A stretch of DNA of 64,000 nt from Zeus faber (GCA_960531495.1 OY482860.1:7144871-7208870); one strand, 5' to 3'; shown: positions 1 to 35,614, numbered from the stretch's first letter. The notes: generated from the sequence alone by a model not told the origin. Made by a program: numbers and translations.

Positions 1-47
1 TACACACTTCAGCTGACGGATGACAGACCTGTTGGAAGTGGGCTCAC

Positions 48-23238
<23,191 letters not shown>

Positions 23239-23239
23239 G

Positions 23240-24034
23240 CTGTGGACATACAGAGAAAGTGTAGGAACTGAAAGTTACACAGTGTTTATCATACATTGTT
23301 ATTATATTGCTGAGTTTATGTAAGTGGTACATTTTGAATCTAAATTCCACTCCGATGAGTCTCTTAACAGTGGTGGTGGTGGTGATATGGCTAGCATTTT
23401 AAACTCTTTAAGAGATAAAAGACAATGTATTCATTTGTTTAGTGGTGATATTGATTGATAAAGCTTTGATAAATAGCACAATAATGCCTGAGTGATGGAT
23501 TTCTCACCACCACACCCTAATAGAGAAATGGAGAATACCTAAAATGCAAAACAGAAAGCACAACTCGCAAAAAAAACGATTCTTCTAACGGTAGTTACTC
23601 AGGCGTGGAATGTAACTCATTCATTGGAATTAAAATATTTGGGAACCAAGTCACTTTTCGGAATTTAGATAATTTTTTACTGACCGACAAGTGACACGAC
23701 AACTGACATTCGAGATGTCATACATTCTAGGCGCAATTGAGCTTTGATGCGCTTTACTGCAACCACATTTACAACCACCGTTCACCTGCACAGCAGCTCG
23801 GACCGTCTCGCCAGTTGGACAATCGTACCAATCAGTCAGCGAGATAGTAACCCAGCAGTGTCAGAGGGGGCTCAATGAGCTCGCTAAGCTAACACGCAAG
23901 CCCGGTTATAACACATTCCTCCAGCCACAACGCAATACTATCACGCCAACAGCCTTATGACAGTGGGTGAAAACAAACAAACATTGTTCCGTAAAAGATG
24001 TGACAATAGTTCACTTAAGAGAGCGGGGTCTTAC
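23240..24034 (-). other. rmdn2: rmdn2 first intron (5' UTR intron)
   Basis: This intron lies between the predicted non-coding exon and coding exon 2. It holds one copy of an imperfect direct repeat (23486-23598) whose partner is at 22104-22218. The rest is unremarkable single-copy-looking sequence with moderate CpG near 23760-23950. Confidence 0.5.
23486..23598 (+). repeat. direct repeat copy 2 (flanks rmdn2 exon 2)
   Basis: Shares TTTCTCACCACCACACCCTA, ACCTAAAATGCAAAACAGAA and TTCTTCTAACGGTA with 22104-22218. It lies on the other side of the exon. Confidence 0.75.
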
Positions 24035-24130
24035 TGTGGTTAAGCCGGGAGGACTCGCTCGCGCCTGGCTCGGAGCTGTCTGACACCGAGTCGTGCAACT
24101 ATGAAAACAGTCCGACGTGAAGTCGGCGCG
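24035..24130 (-). other. rmdn2: rmdn2 predicted 5' non-coding exon and promoter area
   Basis: Reading the minus strand, a GC-rich, CpG-containing stretch ends in a good donor (CACA then GTAAGA, GT at 24034-24033). It lies about 0.8 kb upstream of the exon 2 acceptor. The + strand at 24051-24150 carries several CpGs (cgctcgcgcc, gtcggcgcgaagcgc), as expected at a TATA-less promoter. The transcription start is unknown; the upstream limit of about 24130 is a guess. It is inferred because coding exon 2 has an acceptor directly before its ATG and so needs an upstream exon. Confidence 0.5.
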
Positions 24131-24267
24131 AAGCGCAGAAAGGTTCCGGGTTTAAGGCGTCAACTAAAATGTTTATGTTCATCTTTGGAAAGGCACTATT
24201 TATTTTTTACTTAACTTTTTTGCCTGTATTTATGTAAAACAGAAAGTAATGTTGAAGTAAAACCCAC

Positions 24268-24268
<1 letters not shown>

Positions 24269-24304
<36 letters not shown>
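24269..24304 (+). repeat. (AAT)n microsatellite
   Basis: Twelve perfect AAT/ATA units. Further degenerate ATT/GTT units follow to 24388. Confidence 0.95.
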
Positions 24305-24305
<1 letters not shown>

Positions 24306-25719
24306 AACTAATAATAATATAATTATGTATTATAACGTTGTTATTGTTGTTATTATTGTTATATTCATTATTGTTATTATTATTACCACTAGAAGTAGCA
24401 GTAGCACATTAACTGCTTCTAAATTAAAAATATACTGAAAGCTATATTCATTTAAAAATGATGTCTAAGGTTGTTAATATATTTGTAATCACTCAATATT
24501 TTCATTGTTCACTGCTTCATTTTTTTTTTTTATCAAAGAAGAACCCTACACTGCTTTTAATTTGATAGACATATTTAACATTTTGCGGGTCATTAATCCT
24601 TAGACTATATCAATTTACAACAAAAATTACCCCTGAAACTTTGAGGTTTGAATTGGATGCATAATGGCATGCAGTGTGTTAAATCTCCAGCAAACAACCG
24701 TGATGTTATCTCGTTCAAATCATTAACCGGTGAGCTTGCGAAAGTTAAACCTTGGCCCGAACCTTAATTGCAGGCTGAGGTATTAAAAAAAACATGGGAG
24801 GCGGTTCTCAAGGCACAACTCAGCTTTAGCGTAAAATTATATTATATTATAATATAAACTATTATGCTGTCGATATTTACAAACGAAATACTTTCAATGG
24901 GTCTGCTGATGCTTCTCTGGCTTTTGAGGCTAATAGTTCAACATAAATAGGTCAGTAGTGCATCCAGACACCAGATTCTGAACTGACCAAACACGCAAGG
25001 AACACCTCAAGCAGAAGAGAGGTGCTGTTAATTAACCAGTTAACCATATGGATTAGTAATTTCTTTGTTTGTGATAGGATTAGATGATCATCTCCCACTG
25101 TGTTGAAATCTTGGTCTTTTCCCCTTAACCTTCTTTACGGAACATTCTGATAGTCGTTTTGATCATTTTGTCGCCTATATAATGCACATTAGATAGGTCA
25201 TTATATGTACAGTACACTGTATACATATTCTGTATGCTGTTATGACTTACCTCGGGAAATCAACGTTTAATTTGGTTGTTTTGGACGCGTTTTTGCCTTT
25301 GGTAAACTTGAAAGACTGAAAGCGTTTCAGCCCTGAGATAGTTTGCGAAATGCATCTACATCCAAATAAACCTCGGAACAGAAGTCCTCCACACTCCCCA
25401 CTTTGCTCCCGTGCTGTAATTGGCTACAGTACGATGGTGAGAAAAAAATAGACGTTGCCGTTTTTATTCCTCATGTCATCCCCAGTCAATGGAAATGTTA
25501 AAACAGTGGGCCAAGATCACTTAAGTGGAAGGCGCCAACCCTCATTCTGTGGCGACATCATTCCATTCCTTTTACCCTGTGTACATTATATTTATATGTC
25601 TTCTCGATTAAGGGCTGACAAAGCAGTGGATGATCTATTAATTGTGTGTCGTCACTTAAGATTTCGGTCTCTCCTATAGTTCTGCCCCTCCCAATCGGCC
25701 TCCCCCCACTCAGCATGTG

Positions 25720-25995
25720 CCATGTGACATCATGGCATGTGACATCATAGCATTGTGACGCGTCTGCCTACGCTCGCCTATATATACCAGTCCTGCTCGC
25801 TCAGGCGGTGCCAGATTGTCAAGTGCCATCCGCCCGCATTGTTGTGTCTGGCCCGCTTGTGACCGTGTTCCGGCCTTCTGGATTCTGGGTTTACCCTTTG
25901 CCTGCTCGGCTGTCTTTTTCACTGTCTTCTGCCTGCGCCCCCATTAAAGAACTAATGTCTACTTGATTGTGTCTGTGGTCGTGCTCATAATGTAG
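25720..25995 (+). mobile_element. possible solo LTR of a retrotransposon
   Basis: A tandem ATGTGACATCAT(G/A)GC lead-in is followed by a TATA-like CTATATATACC, then GGTGCCAGATTGTC about 35 bp downstream. A C/T-rich TGCCTG-type stretch follows, then a poly(A)-like CATTAAAGAACTAATG and TGTGTCTGTGGTCGTGCTC. This succession resembles U3-R-U5 of fish Gypsy-type LTRs. No flanking duplication or internal coding region was found, so boundaries are approximate. Confidence 0.35.
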
Positions 25996-27914
25996 TGAAC
26001 ATAGTTTCTCACTTTGTATTCATGACTTTGTTTGCGATAAGGTAAAATGCATCCAGGCATTTTCCTTCTCAAGAGCGAACTAGATTCACGACAACGGTAG
26101 GAGTTTTGTTATTACAATAAATGGTGTCTTTGGGTAGTGTTGCCATGACATTTATTTTACCTGGCAGAGGCAGTAAAAACCTAAGCCCGGCCCTCCAGTT
26201 ATTTGCAAGGAGCTTGTCGTGGGACAGATCTGCAGGGGAGTTTCCTCGCCGAAAGTGAATTGATGATTGCTACGTGCAGTTTCTTACCTTCTCGCTGAAC
26301 ACAGTGTACAACTCATTGTTCCCCTGCCCACAGCCTGCCTCCATGCCAGCATGCATGGAACAAAATAAGGCCCACCTAAAACACTGATGCACAGTGAGGC
26401 AAAGAAAAAAACTTGGCCGCTGTCCCTGGCTTCACCCCGCCGACGCAGATGTGCCGATAAGAGACGCATCCAGCCGTGACCTTGTTCAAATTGGGGTCAA
26501 AGCCAGCAGATAAGGGGCTTTCATCAATCCAACCGCCCAGCACATATCTGCCCAAGGTTTTATGCCTGGGAAGGGGTGGGTTGGATAAGCCTTGTGCACA
26601 GAAAGGAGTCCATAACAAGCAAAACGCTGGAGAAGAATCGAGATGAAATAAGGCATTACTATCAGATCCCCGCTGACAGGCCACAGCGGGTGTAATGCCG
26701 TGGGTTCCCTTTGAGATCTGTTTGGTGCCTTCAAGATGAGGTGCCACCACAGTGGAGCGAAAACTGACATGTTTCATTTGCATGCAATGTTTACTGATAC
26801 TTTAGAAGACTCATTCAACCATAAAGATGAGGCAAGAGTTGTGTCGCGGAAGGCATTCCGTCATTGAGCTGTTGTGTCTTTGAGGATTTTGGGAAGTCCA
26901 ATTAATGGGTCTACACTTGCCCTACTGATGTACATCTTAGCTGCAACCTTCCCACTGTTTTAGTACCAAGGCCAATTCCCAGAGCGTAGACTCCACCAGT
27001 AATTACGGAAGCAATAGCCAAAGCAAAAACACCACAGCAAATGTCACCAGAAAAAGACGTGGACCCCCTCGACAGTAACAGTCAGTTGTTGGATAGCTGG
27101 TGCCAATGCAAACATGCTGATTTTGCCTTCTGTGTCTTGCTGTTTTTTGCTTGTTCATATTGTATCCTTTCCTTTCCTCCGTTCTTTCTTTTGAGACACT
27201 GGGATGAAAGGTCCCTCGTCTTCCCCTGACCACACGTACTCATGCGCACTCGGATAGAAAGGGTGTCAGCTCAGGCCCCGCCAGCCCCTCAAGGCGAAGC
27301 CCCGGCATCACAGCAGCGCGGGCAGAGCTCACCGACGCTCGTGGTCCAAGTCGTAGTCATTGAAGACGTGTTGCGATTGGTCGATTTGCTTTCTTAAATA
27401 TTTGTGTTGAAATATAAACCATTGAGTATTGGTTACAAATGGTGCGTGCGTGGGAGGGAGGGAAGGAGGGAGGGAAGCTGGTTTGATTCATTTATTTATT
27501 CTTTGCTCGTGAATCACGGAGGGCCTTTGGAAATCAAGTGTGTCAGATAAAGTGGAAGTGGAAATAACCAGATCTATGAGTCATGACATGACGTAATTAC
27601 CAAAAGTCGTAACGCTTCGCAAACAATCAATGAACGCTGGATTAATCCGAGGCAAAACCGCATTACATCAGAGACCCGGCTGTGACTTTTGGCTTTGTGA
27701 CCTGCAGTGGATGACGACGCACAGCGGCACGGTCAGCTTCTCTGGCGCGTCTTCCTCCCGCTCAGTGACTTTCGGGGCAGCATGTAAGGAGCAGCATTAT
27801 GTGGCTGGTGGCAGCGGTCTTACATTCCTCAGTCAGTCGATAATCAGTGATTACACACCACGTGGGCCATATCGTTTGAAGGCACCCTGTTTGATTCTAA
27901 ATGCATTGTCTTAA

Positions 27915-28050
27915 TGTTTTACTTTGTTTCTTTCTTTTGTTTTTCTTCCTTTGTGGGCTTCTGTCTTTGTTTGCTTCTGTCTTTCTTTGTTCCTCTTTGT
28001 TTCTTTGTTTATTTCTTTGTTTGTCTGTTTGTTTTTTATTTTTTTCATTC
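27915..28050 (+). repeat. T-rich (CTTTGTTT)n low-complexity tract
   Basis: Degenerate TTTC/TTTG units over about 135 bp. Confidence 0.85.
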
Positions 28051-28750
28051 TTTATAACTTGTGAAAGTTGGAATTTATTTCACACAGGCGTGCAAAATTA
28101 TTCAAAGGATCATTTCAAATGGTGATCAATCACGTACGTAGTTTCACCACCAGAGTGAGCGTCGTAATACGTTTGGAATAAGGTTATAACAAGAATGAGT
28201 AGGCCTATCTTCAATGTAATTCAGCGGTAAATTTCATAAACTATTTTTTTAAAGAAAGATTTCAATAAAACATAAGTTTGCCTGCAAGATTTATTTGTAA
28301 AAGTGAATTGTATATGCTTATATAATTCATTTCATACACTAATTCTTAATATACAACATACAGTATAAATGAAATTCTTGTGGACATTCAGTATTTCAAG
28401 CGGCCACCACATATGTCCAGCAGGTGGCACTTAAAGCACTAGAATTGAGACTGCTGTCAGGATGAACCCTGTGTGGCAACATCATCACCTCATTACTGTC
28501 CTCAGCAAGGCTTTTATTTTGATATACACCTGTGTACCAGTCGAATCACTGGACGCAGCCAAAACATCTCTGCATGCCTCAGGTAAGAGGAATAACAAAC
28601 AGCATCATGATGGTGCGTGGTTTTTACGCCGTGCAATTGTTGCCAGTTGCAAAAGCAGCTGTAGACATTAGAAGGCTGTCTGTGCTCTAAAACAAATGGG
28701 GGTTTGCGGCCCTCTAATGTTATGCAAATTGCCAAGTTTAATTTAGGAGG

Positions 28751-28895
28751 ATTTAAATGTATATTTAATACAACACAGACAATTCATTCTATTATATCAT
28801 TATAGAACAAAGGGTGTCATGACATTTCACTGCGTTTGAACTTGAACTTGAACTTGATACGTATGACCGCATGTATATGTATGTGACAAATAAAC
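28751..28895 (-). repeat. TTGAAC-tailed dispersed repeat, copy A
   Basis: Contains ATGTATATTTAATACAACAC, TGACATTTCACTGCG, three TTGAAC units, then GACCGCATGTATATGTATGT and GACAAATAA. It is the reverse complement of the family copy at 62341-62622, which gives the minus orientation relative to that copy. Confidence 0.7.
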
Positions 28896-28999
28896 TCTAG
28901 AATCTTGAATCTTATACTATATGATTTATATTTATTTTATATTATATCATTTATTTCAAAATTACGATGATGTTAAGAAAAATAAATTCTGTCAGCAAA

Positions 29000-30120
29000 T
29001 TTTAGGTTAGGTATTAAACCATATGACATTGTATTACAGGCAGATACAATGTGCAACACTCTTGCCTTATTGGTCATAAATACCTGAATCATGTGTCCCT
29101 CTGGGAAGTTACGGTATTTCTGCTCTCCTGGGGTATAGTATTGCCCAACTAAAAAACAGCTCTCCGCCTATAGGTAGGATGGTCAGAAACACAAAGAAGT
29201 AATATAAACATAATGTCACAGTGAATAAGTCATTTATTATGACACAATTGTCTTAACTGGTATATTCTATTTCTCTCGCAATCATTTTCAGATGGATGTT
29301 CATCCATGCTTTTCGGCCCTCATGTATGGGACTCGGGGCGGAAAAAGAAGCTTTCAGTTCAGAGACAGAACTTGCCCCTGCAATAGATATTTCATATACA
29401 GGGACTGAAAGTTGTCTTGTAATTTTTCAACTAACTCTGCTACTGTTTTTGACTGCCTTGCTCTTCCACGAAAGAAGGAACTTGGAAACATTGCATTCAA
29501 TTCGGAACAAACATAGGATAAAACTATGTTGTTATAAAAGAGATATGATAAATGGGAAGCAATGGATGGCAATACTGTTGAATAAAAACAATAAGAGTAG
29601 TACAATAATCTTAATGTATGGTTCATGGTAAAGAAACAAGACGACTAAATGGGTATTCTCCATTCCGTAGTAGTATTTCGTTTTTGAGTTGAAGAACCGC
29701 TGAATATATACTGTGAAATGTACATCCTCACGAGTGTAATGGGTAATGCAGACAACCCAGATGGACATTTAAGTGTGAAATCAGCCTTAAGCCCATGTCA
29801 TTAAACTAACCTGTGGTGAAGTCTGCTCCACCCGGCTGTCAAATCTGCTGATGTGTTGCAGTGTCACAACCACAAAAAAATGTATTTTTACGACAGTCCT
29901 GAAGTAACTGCATGTTTGCACATTTCATGCAAACAAAACTGCGTGTTCCATTCAGTTCAAAACCGATGACGCTGCCATAGATTGAAGTTTCTGCCGCTAT
30001 TAAAGCTCCGCGGTACGGTTCCTGACGACTTTGCAGGTTTCAGGTTTGGCGCTCGCATTTCCCTTGTTGTGTATTGTCATGCTGCGTCATGTTGCGCTTT
30101 GGGGTGTCGTATTGTGCTGT
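29000..30120. other. intergenic, nothing identified
   Basis: AT-rich unique-looking sequence. A short minus-strand frame near 29354-29500 (…RARQSKTVAELVEKLQDN…) has protein-like composition but no family I can name and no flanking support. Confidence 0.4.
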
Positions 30121-30124
30121 GTTG

Positions 30125-30250
30125 TGTTATGTGAGCTCAGCATACGCAGGCTGTCTGGCAACCAGAGGGGTCGGTGGTTTGACCGGCCAAAAAGTGTTGA
30201 GGTGCTCTTGAAAAGCACACCCTAAATTGCTCTCGATAAGTTGGCTCTCG
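30125..30250 (+). repeat. tRNA-derived SINE fragment (fish type)
   Basis: CTGGCAACCAGAGGGGTCGG, then the B-box-like GGTTTGACC, then GGTGCTCTTGAAAAGCACAC and CCTAAATTGCTC. The last part matches the common fish SINE body 'ttgagcaagacactgaaccccnaattgctccc'. The A box is degenerate. Confidence 0.55.
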
Positions 30251-30269
30251 TCTGGTTTCATCATAGGTC

Positions 30270-30404
30270 GAGTTTATTTGTATGGCACATTTCATTCACA
30301 TGGGCACTTCAAAGTGTTTTACATGAGGCATGAAATACATGATATAAAAGCAAAAAAGAATAACAGCATAGAAATAAAAAGCTAAAAACTGATTGAAAAA
30401 AAAA
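30270..30404 (+). repeat. fish interspersed repeat (TTTATTTGTATGGCACATTT type) with A tail
   Basis: TTTATTTGTATGGCACATTT, then CATTCACATGG and CAAAGTGTTTTACATG, ending in a poly(A) run (30390-30404). A related copy lies at 58735-58815. It is a recognised, very common teleost dispersed repeat; the family name is left open. Confidence 0.55.
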
Positions 30405-30699
30405 AAAAAAAGACACAATACAATCAAAAAGATAACCGGCTAAAATGTGATTTATAACAGGCTACCCGGGTATATAAGTGGGTGACAGGCATTAACTGTA
30501 AAGTGTTTTTAGTGGCTATAGACTTAAAAAAGTAAAAACAATTGCTTCAATCTCTATTAATTGTCTAACATAAACGTATTTACACAAATGCACAAAAAAT
30601 TCTAATAACAATTGCATTTTCCAAACTGGACCTTCTGGTTGACTATGGATTTGTTTCACATGTCACAGGAAAATGATTTCCGGTAAAGTTCCAGAGGAA

Positions 30700-31345
30700 A
30701 GTACTATAAAAGATTTGACTTTAGATCCTATTCAACCAGAAATAAAAGGCTTAAACTCAGTGTAACAGCATTAAATTGCAAGGAATATTCCATCCATGGA
30801 AATACTAGCTTTACCAAAAGGTGGACAAAATGGCGTACATGGACCAGTCACATGTGTACCTTCAAATATGACCAATGTAACAAATGTACTTCCAAGATCT
30901 GATGATATTGACCTTAATATTAGTGTCAAATTGAAGAGGAAGTTAACTACAAAGGCCATTATAAATATCAACATGTTCATACAGATAAAATAAAAACAGC
31001 ATTGGCGTATTTGAGAATACATAAGTGGTATAAGGATGTAGACTTGAATAATGAATGGAATAATCCTCTTCCCAAAATTGAAGAAGATCCAAACCCACAA
31101 ACAACAATAATGAATCGATGTGCGTTGATAATATTGAAAATGCAGATTTAAGTTCAGAAGATTATTGAATATTGATGAAACATGAAGTGATAAACAACAA
31201 CATGGAATGTTAATTAACACATGTTTCCAACCAGTTGATATTGTAGAGGAAGTGTTAGAGCAGCACTTAGATGACATGTTGTCTGTAGCACCAGCAGAAG
31301 GCAACAACCCTGCACCATTATTGGAGATGAAACCAATCAAGCAAA
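30700..31345 (+). pseudogene. Helitron-type ORF relic (DUF6570/Helitron helicase-like N-terminal region)
   Basis: Translated across frames on the plus strand: LTLDPIQPEIKGLNSV, IARNIPSMEILALPKGGQNG, VHGPVTCVPSNMTN, SVKLKRKLT then (after a one-base shift) YKGHYKYQHVHTDKIKTALA, YKDVDLNNEWNNPLPKIEED and, further on, LSVAPAEGNNPAPLLEM. This order (LPxGGQxxxHGxVxxVP, VxLKRKLxYKGHY, IAPGEG-like) is that of the region upstream of the Rep/helicase domains in fish Helitron polyproteins. It is riddled with stops and frameshifts. No Rep or Pif1 helicase part is present here. Confidence 0.72.
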
Positions 31346-31599
31346 ATGTTTCCTACTTCTTTCCCCAAATAACAATGAGAACGTTTCATACGTGTTTCAC
31401 ACCGATCTACATCTGAATCAAGAAATATTGATGAAACTTTCCAAACTCACAGAAAATTGAAGAACATTGAGAACACAGTCAGTTTGTGACGTCATGAACC
31501 AATGCTATATAAATCCACACTTCGTCTCTTAGTGGTTGTAAAAATCGAAAAAATTTAACTCGTGTTACATTGCACAGAATCCGTAAAACTGTAATCTGG

Positions 31600-31621
31600 A
31601 CTGTATTGCTGCCTGTGGCTA

Positions 31622-31686
<65 letters not shown>

Positions 31687-32260
31687 GTTGTTGTTGTTGT
31701 TGTTGTTGTTGTTATTATTTTATTTTATTTTATTTTATTTTATTTTATTTTATTTTATTTTATTAACATTATTTTAATTATTATTTTTTCATCATTAGGG
31801 TGAGACCCCTGTTGTTATTATTTGGATTTTTATTATTTATCTCGGCATTGGCCTTGGCATTTTTTGGGATAAAAGTGTCTAGGACACGACAACCGCTGGA
31901 CCCACAGACACGGTTGAGGTATCGTTAGAACCTGGACGGCACCGACATCTAGTGGTTAAAGTTTCATCCATAGTGATCCACAATAGTAGCAGGAGTCATT
32001 AAAAAACATTTGACCGGAAGTAGTCAAACTTTTGTGCATCGCCGACACGCCAAGGTTCTAAAAATTCCGATCGGAGTGGTTTCAAACTGCGAGTGTGTAT
32101 AGTCTCTATGTATCGTCTTACCTGCTTGACGTGGGCAGGGCTGTTCGATTGACATTTTCACTTTCGCTCTTTTTGTAAATAAAGGCATTCTGTTTGCATC
32201 TAACCCCCGTGTTAGATAACGACATAACAGTCGTAACACGCAAACAGTAGTTACATACAA
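31600..32260 (+). repeat. dispersed repeat copy with ATT/GTT/ATTTT array
   Basis: GTATTGCTGCCTGTGGC, an ATT-GTT-ATTTT array (31624-31770), then GTTATTATTTGG, ACACGGTTGAGGT, CATTCTGTTTGCATC and GTCGTAACACGCAAACAGTAG. The same ordered landmarks occur at 60440-60680, and the leading landmark with an ATT array recurs at 61150. Class unknown. Confidence 0.6.
31624..31770 (+). repeat. compound microsatellite (ATT)n(GTT)n(ATTTT)n
   Basis: About 20 ATT units, nine GTT units and ten ATTTT units in direct succession. Confidence 0.95.
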
Positions 32261-32640
32261 ACTGTGCGACCCCATGATGCCTTTCAGGTACTCAGAACTC
32301 AGAGGACAGAGCAGGCAAACAACCATGTGACACAAACAGCCAATCGCACAGCATGAGCACCGGTGCTTCCTCTGCTCTCTCCCCGGCCGTGGCGCCCCCC
32401 GGCTGGGCAGCGAGCACCGGGGATGAGGCCCCACGGAGCTGATGCGGCAGGTCCTCCTCAAACGCCAATTCGAACTCTAACTCGCCCTCCTCCGAAACCC
32501 AAGGCCGGCACAGCCCCCGTTATCGCAAAAGGAAGGGGGTTTAAAGAAAGAATACGTGATTTTCAGTGACGTCGGGTCCGACGTGATAGGAGAGAGTCCC
32601 TCCGTCCGCTCCAAACATTCAGAATACTGTATTATCCCAG

Positions 32641-32686
32641 ATATATCATTATTATTACTATTATTATTATTATTATTATTATTATA

Positions 32687-32736
<50 letters not shown>

Positions 32737-32875
32737 ATTATTAGTATTATTATTATTGTAGTTACTGTATGTATTTATTTATTTTATTTTTACTATTATT
32801 ATTATTAGTAGTATTATTATTATTTGTATTATTATAATTAGTAGTAGTAGTAGTATTTTTATTATTATTATCTGG
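32641..32875 (+). repeat. (ATT)n imperfect array
   Basis: ATT units with AGT/ATA interruptions over about 235 bp. Confidence 0.92.
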
Positions 32876-33351
32876 CTGGCTGGCTTCTTGAGAGTAGGCA
32901 ATGTTGACAAATCTTGATTGAGCGGTGCTAATCCACTCCCCGTGGCCGCGCTGGACTCTCCTCTGCTCTGTGAACAGCAACAGGATGTACGACCCGCAGC
33001 TTCCTTGAACCAGATTGATAAACAGACGATGGCAAACAACACTGACAATTTAAAAAAACAAAACAAAAAAAACAAAAAACGCAACAACAAAAGAGTAGTC
33101 GCCGCCAGCTTCTGTTTTTATTTTCTGTGTTTTTCTCGTCGGTGCTTTTAATGCCTTGGTTGTCGAGTAGAAGCGATGGAGCAACAGAAATAGCGGAGGG
33201 CGGGGAAGGCCAGAGGACCTGCTGTGGGCGGCCGAGCCCTGTGCTCTATAATGCTGCTCGCCCGGAGGCTGCAGTGGAATGGAGGCCGCTTCCTGGCGCA
33301 TGCCGGTGGTCACAGGCCGCCGTACACACCCTCAGCTCCGCGGCTATTTCC

Positions 33352-33545
33352 ATCACCCTCTCTCACCCTCTCTCTCTCTCCCTCTCTCTTTTTCTCCCTC
33401 TCTCTCTCCTTCTCTGCCCCTCTCTCTACCCCCTCCTCTCTCGTTTGCCCCCCTTCTCCCCCCTCTCCTTCTTTTTTTGTCACACGTTCCTCTTCATTCC
33501 CTCCTCTTTTCTCTTTTTCTCTCCCTCTGTCCTTCCATCTCGCTC
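33352..33545 (+). repeat. polypyrimidine (CT-rich) tract
   Basis: Almost pure C/T for about 190 bp with CTCTCT and CCCTC units. Confidence 0.93.
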
Positions 33546-34663
33546 TCATTTGCACTCACCCACGCAGACTCACATGCATTAGCACGCATGCACATACAAA
33601 ACCCAGTCACAAAAACCAAAACCCCCATCTTTTCTTGCCAAGACAAGAAATTAAAAGGAGATAGGGTGGCATTAAGTCTGAGGGAATATCAAATAAAACA
33701 AAATATGTGAGGGATGACAAATAGTTAAACCTCACCATTTTTTTTTTTTGGAAACAATATGTTGTCAAGATTAGAAAATGTATAATAATGACAGTTTGTT
33801 TTATTCATAGCTTCATTGTTATCCGTCTAACAGACAGGTATGGAATTTTGGACTAAATCATTTCTAACAATAAGAATCTTCATAGACTTGGGTCCCAGAG
33901 AATACATTTTATTATATCTGGTCCATCGCCTCACGCGTATCAAATTGAAGGTCCTTTATTAGGAAAGCTTGAGAATCATTGGTCTCAAAGATAAAAACTT
34001 AAAATGCTGAATTCCCTCCGTTTGATTAAAGACGCGTCGTTTTGGGCTTATTTTTCGACGTGCCCTGTCCAATCATTATTGGCTGATTGTTATAACGGAG
34101 CATTAACCTTGATGTTAACATTCTCAAATGCTCCGAGTGGACGACGAATCTCCGTTTATTGCCTTTGTGTAAAGGTCCCGATCCATCCGGGGGAGAAAAA
34201 TGTGTCCAGTGGGGTGAATAAGCAGTGCAATTGTGAGATGTGAAAATGTAAATCAAGGCAGAGGAAATGTATAAACACGCCCTACTGTGTCGTTAAGCAC
34301 AGCTTCAGTCATCAATTAGAAATGCGTGTGTGGATTAACACCAACATTCCAACGGCATTATCGTTGTTGATTACACAAATATCTGCCGCTCATTCGGTCT
34401 AATGCGGTGACTGATGAAGATTTAACCATCTCTAGGTTGAGCAGGAATCATCAGAAAAAAAATGTTAAACATTTGTTTTATTTTTTTTTTTTACGTATTG
34501 GAATGTGTTCTCAGCTGACAGTCCGCTGGGAAATATATATTCAGAACAATGTAATGAAAGGCTAGCGGTGAATTCCTGGGCTCTTGCGGACTCTGGAATT
34601 GTTTTAAGGGAGGCGTGATTTAAGTTTTGTTATTCTCTAGCTGTCTTTGATTATTTGAAACGC

Positions 34664-34679
34664 AGCGAGAGAGCGAGAG

Positions 34680-34717
<38 letters not shown>
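34664..34717 (+). repeat. (GA)n microsatellite
   Basis: GAGAGAGC variants followed by about 17 pure GA units. Confidence 0.95.
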
Positions 34718-34720
<3 letters not shown>

Positions 34721-35105
34721 CATGGGGCGAGACGGCGTCTGCTCCTCCAGAAACATTCCAGGCACCTGGTGACGCACCCAAGCACAAGCAGAAGGAAGCT
34801 CATTGTGTAAAATCGACAAATACCACCAATTCTCTCCCCCGCACATGAATCCACTCCCTCCATCCCCCCCTCCCTCCCCTCACCTCTCCCCGGCACATAC
34901 ACACAGACGAGCACACACGGACCCGCTGTACGTACACTGGAGCGCCGCCAACCACTGCATTTCCTCCGCAGTGCAAGACAATCCATTACAGCCTTCACGT
35001 TGTATACTCTGAGTAAAGCCGGACGGCTCTCCATGCGCGATCTGCTGGCCCGCGCTTTTCTAACCCCTGTGGTCCAGTTACAGACTCTTTATTCGACTTT
35101 CGACA

Positions 35106-35156
35106 GAGATAAAGACACAGATACAGATGCAGGTACGCATACAGATACAGATACAT
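35106..35156 (+). repeat. (ACAGAT)n degenerate hexamer array
   Basis: Repeated ACAGAT/ACACAGAT units (about six) with substitutions. Confidence 0.8.
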
Positions 35157-35400
35157 AAGCTCGGGTATTCTTTCTGCCCCACCAAAATGCACGGCCTCCA
35201 TCTCGTATGGCTTGAAAAAAACCCACACCCCTCTCTCTCTCTCTCTCTCGTCCCCTCCATCTCCTCCACAGTCTGGTCTGAGTCGCGAGCGACAGCCAGA
35301 GAGCCAAGGCACCAGTGGAGGGCAGGTAAGCGGACCCAGATGGGTCAGGCCTGAAGTGTCTGGCGAGATGATTTAGCTTTGGACCTGAGACAGTGGAGAC

Positions 35401-35432
35401 CCCCCCCCCCCCTCCACACACACACACACACA
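35401..35432 (+). repeat. poly(C) plus CA run
   Basis: C12 followed by TC and a short CA array. Confidence 0.85.
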
Positions 35433-35526
35433 AGACCCTCACCCTACCCATGTCAAATGTAAACCACATGAAAGGTCTAGCTCACCTTCATCTGCCCCAT
35501 GGGAGAATTTGGATATTCAGACATGG

Positions 35527-35529
<3 letters not shown>

Positions 35530-35614
<85 letters not shown>

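Larger units (their letters stand above)
24131..28740. other. intergenic stretch, rmdn2 promoter side
   Basis: No coding exon is supported. It contains an ATT array (24269-24304), a possible solo LTR (25720-25995), a GGGA-rich tract (27451-27476) and a T-rich low-complexity run (27915-28050). 26460-26790 is non-repetitive, moderately GC-rich sequence without stop-free conserved coding; it could be regulatory. Confidence 0.6.

Noticed and set aside
29354-29626. Minus-strand 90-codon frame ending near KTVAELVEKLQDN
   Set aside because: The central part looks protein-like but I could not tie it to a family, no splice sites fit well, and the N-terminal half is low-complexity.
30771-31340. Minus-strand 189-codon open frame with hydrophobic stretches
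   Set aside because: It is the antisense of the Helitron relic, whose plus-strand motifs are recognisable. The hydrophobic look comes from AT-rich antisense sequence.
33127-33710. Overlapping plus-strand frames of 140-150 codons
   Set aside because: Created by the polypyrimidine tract (Ser/Leu/Pro runs); all three frames are open, typical of low complexity.
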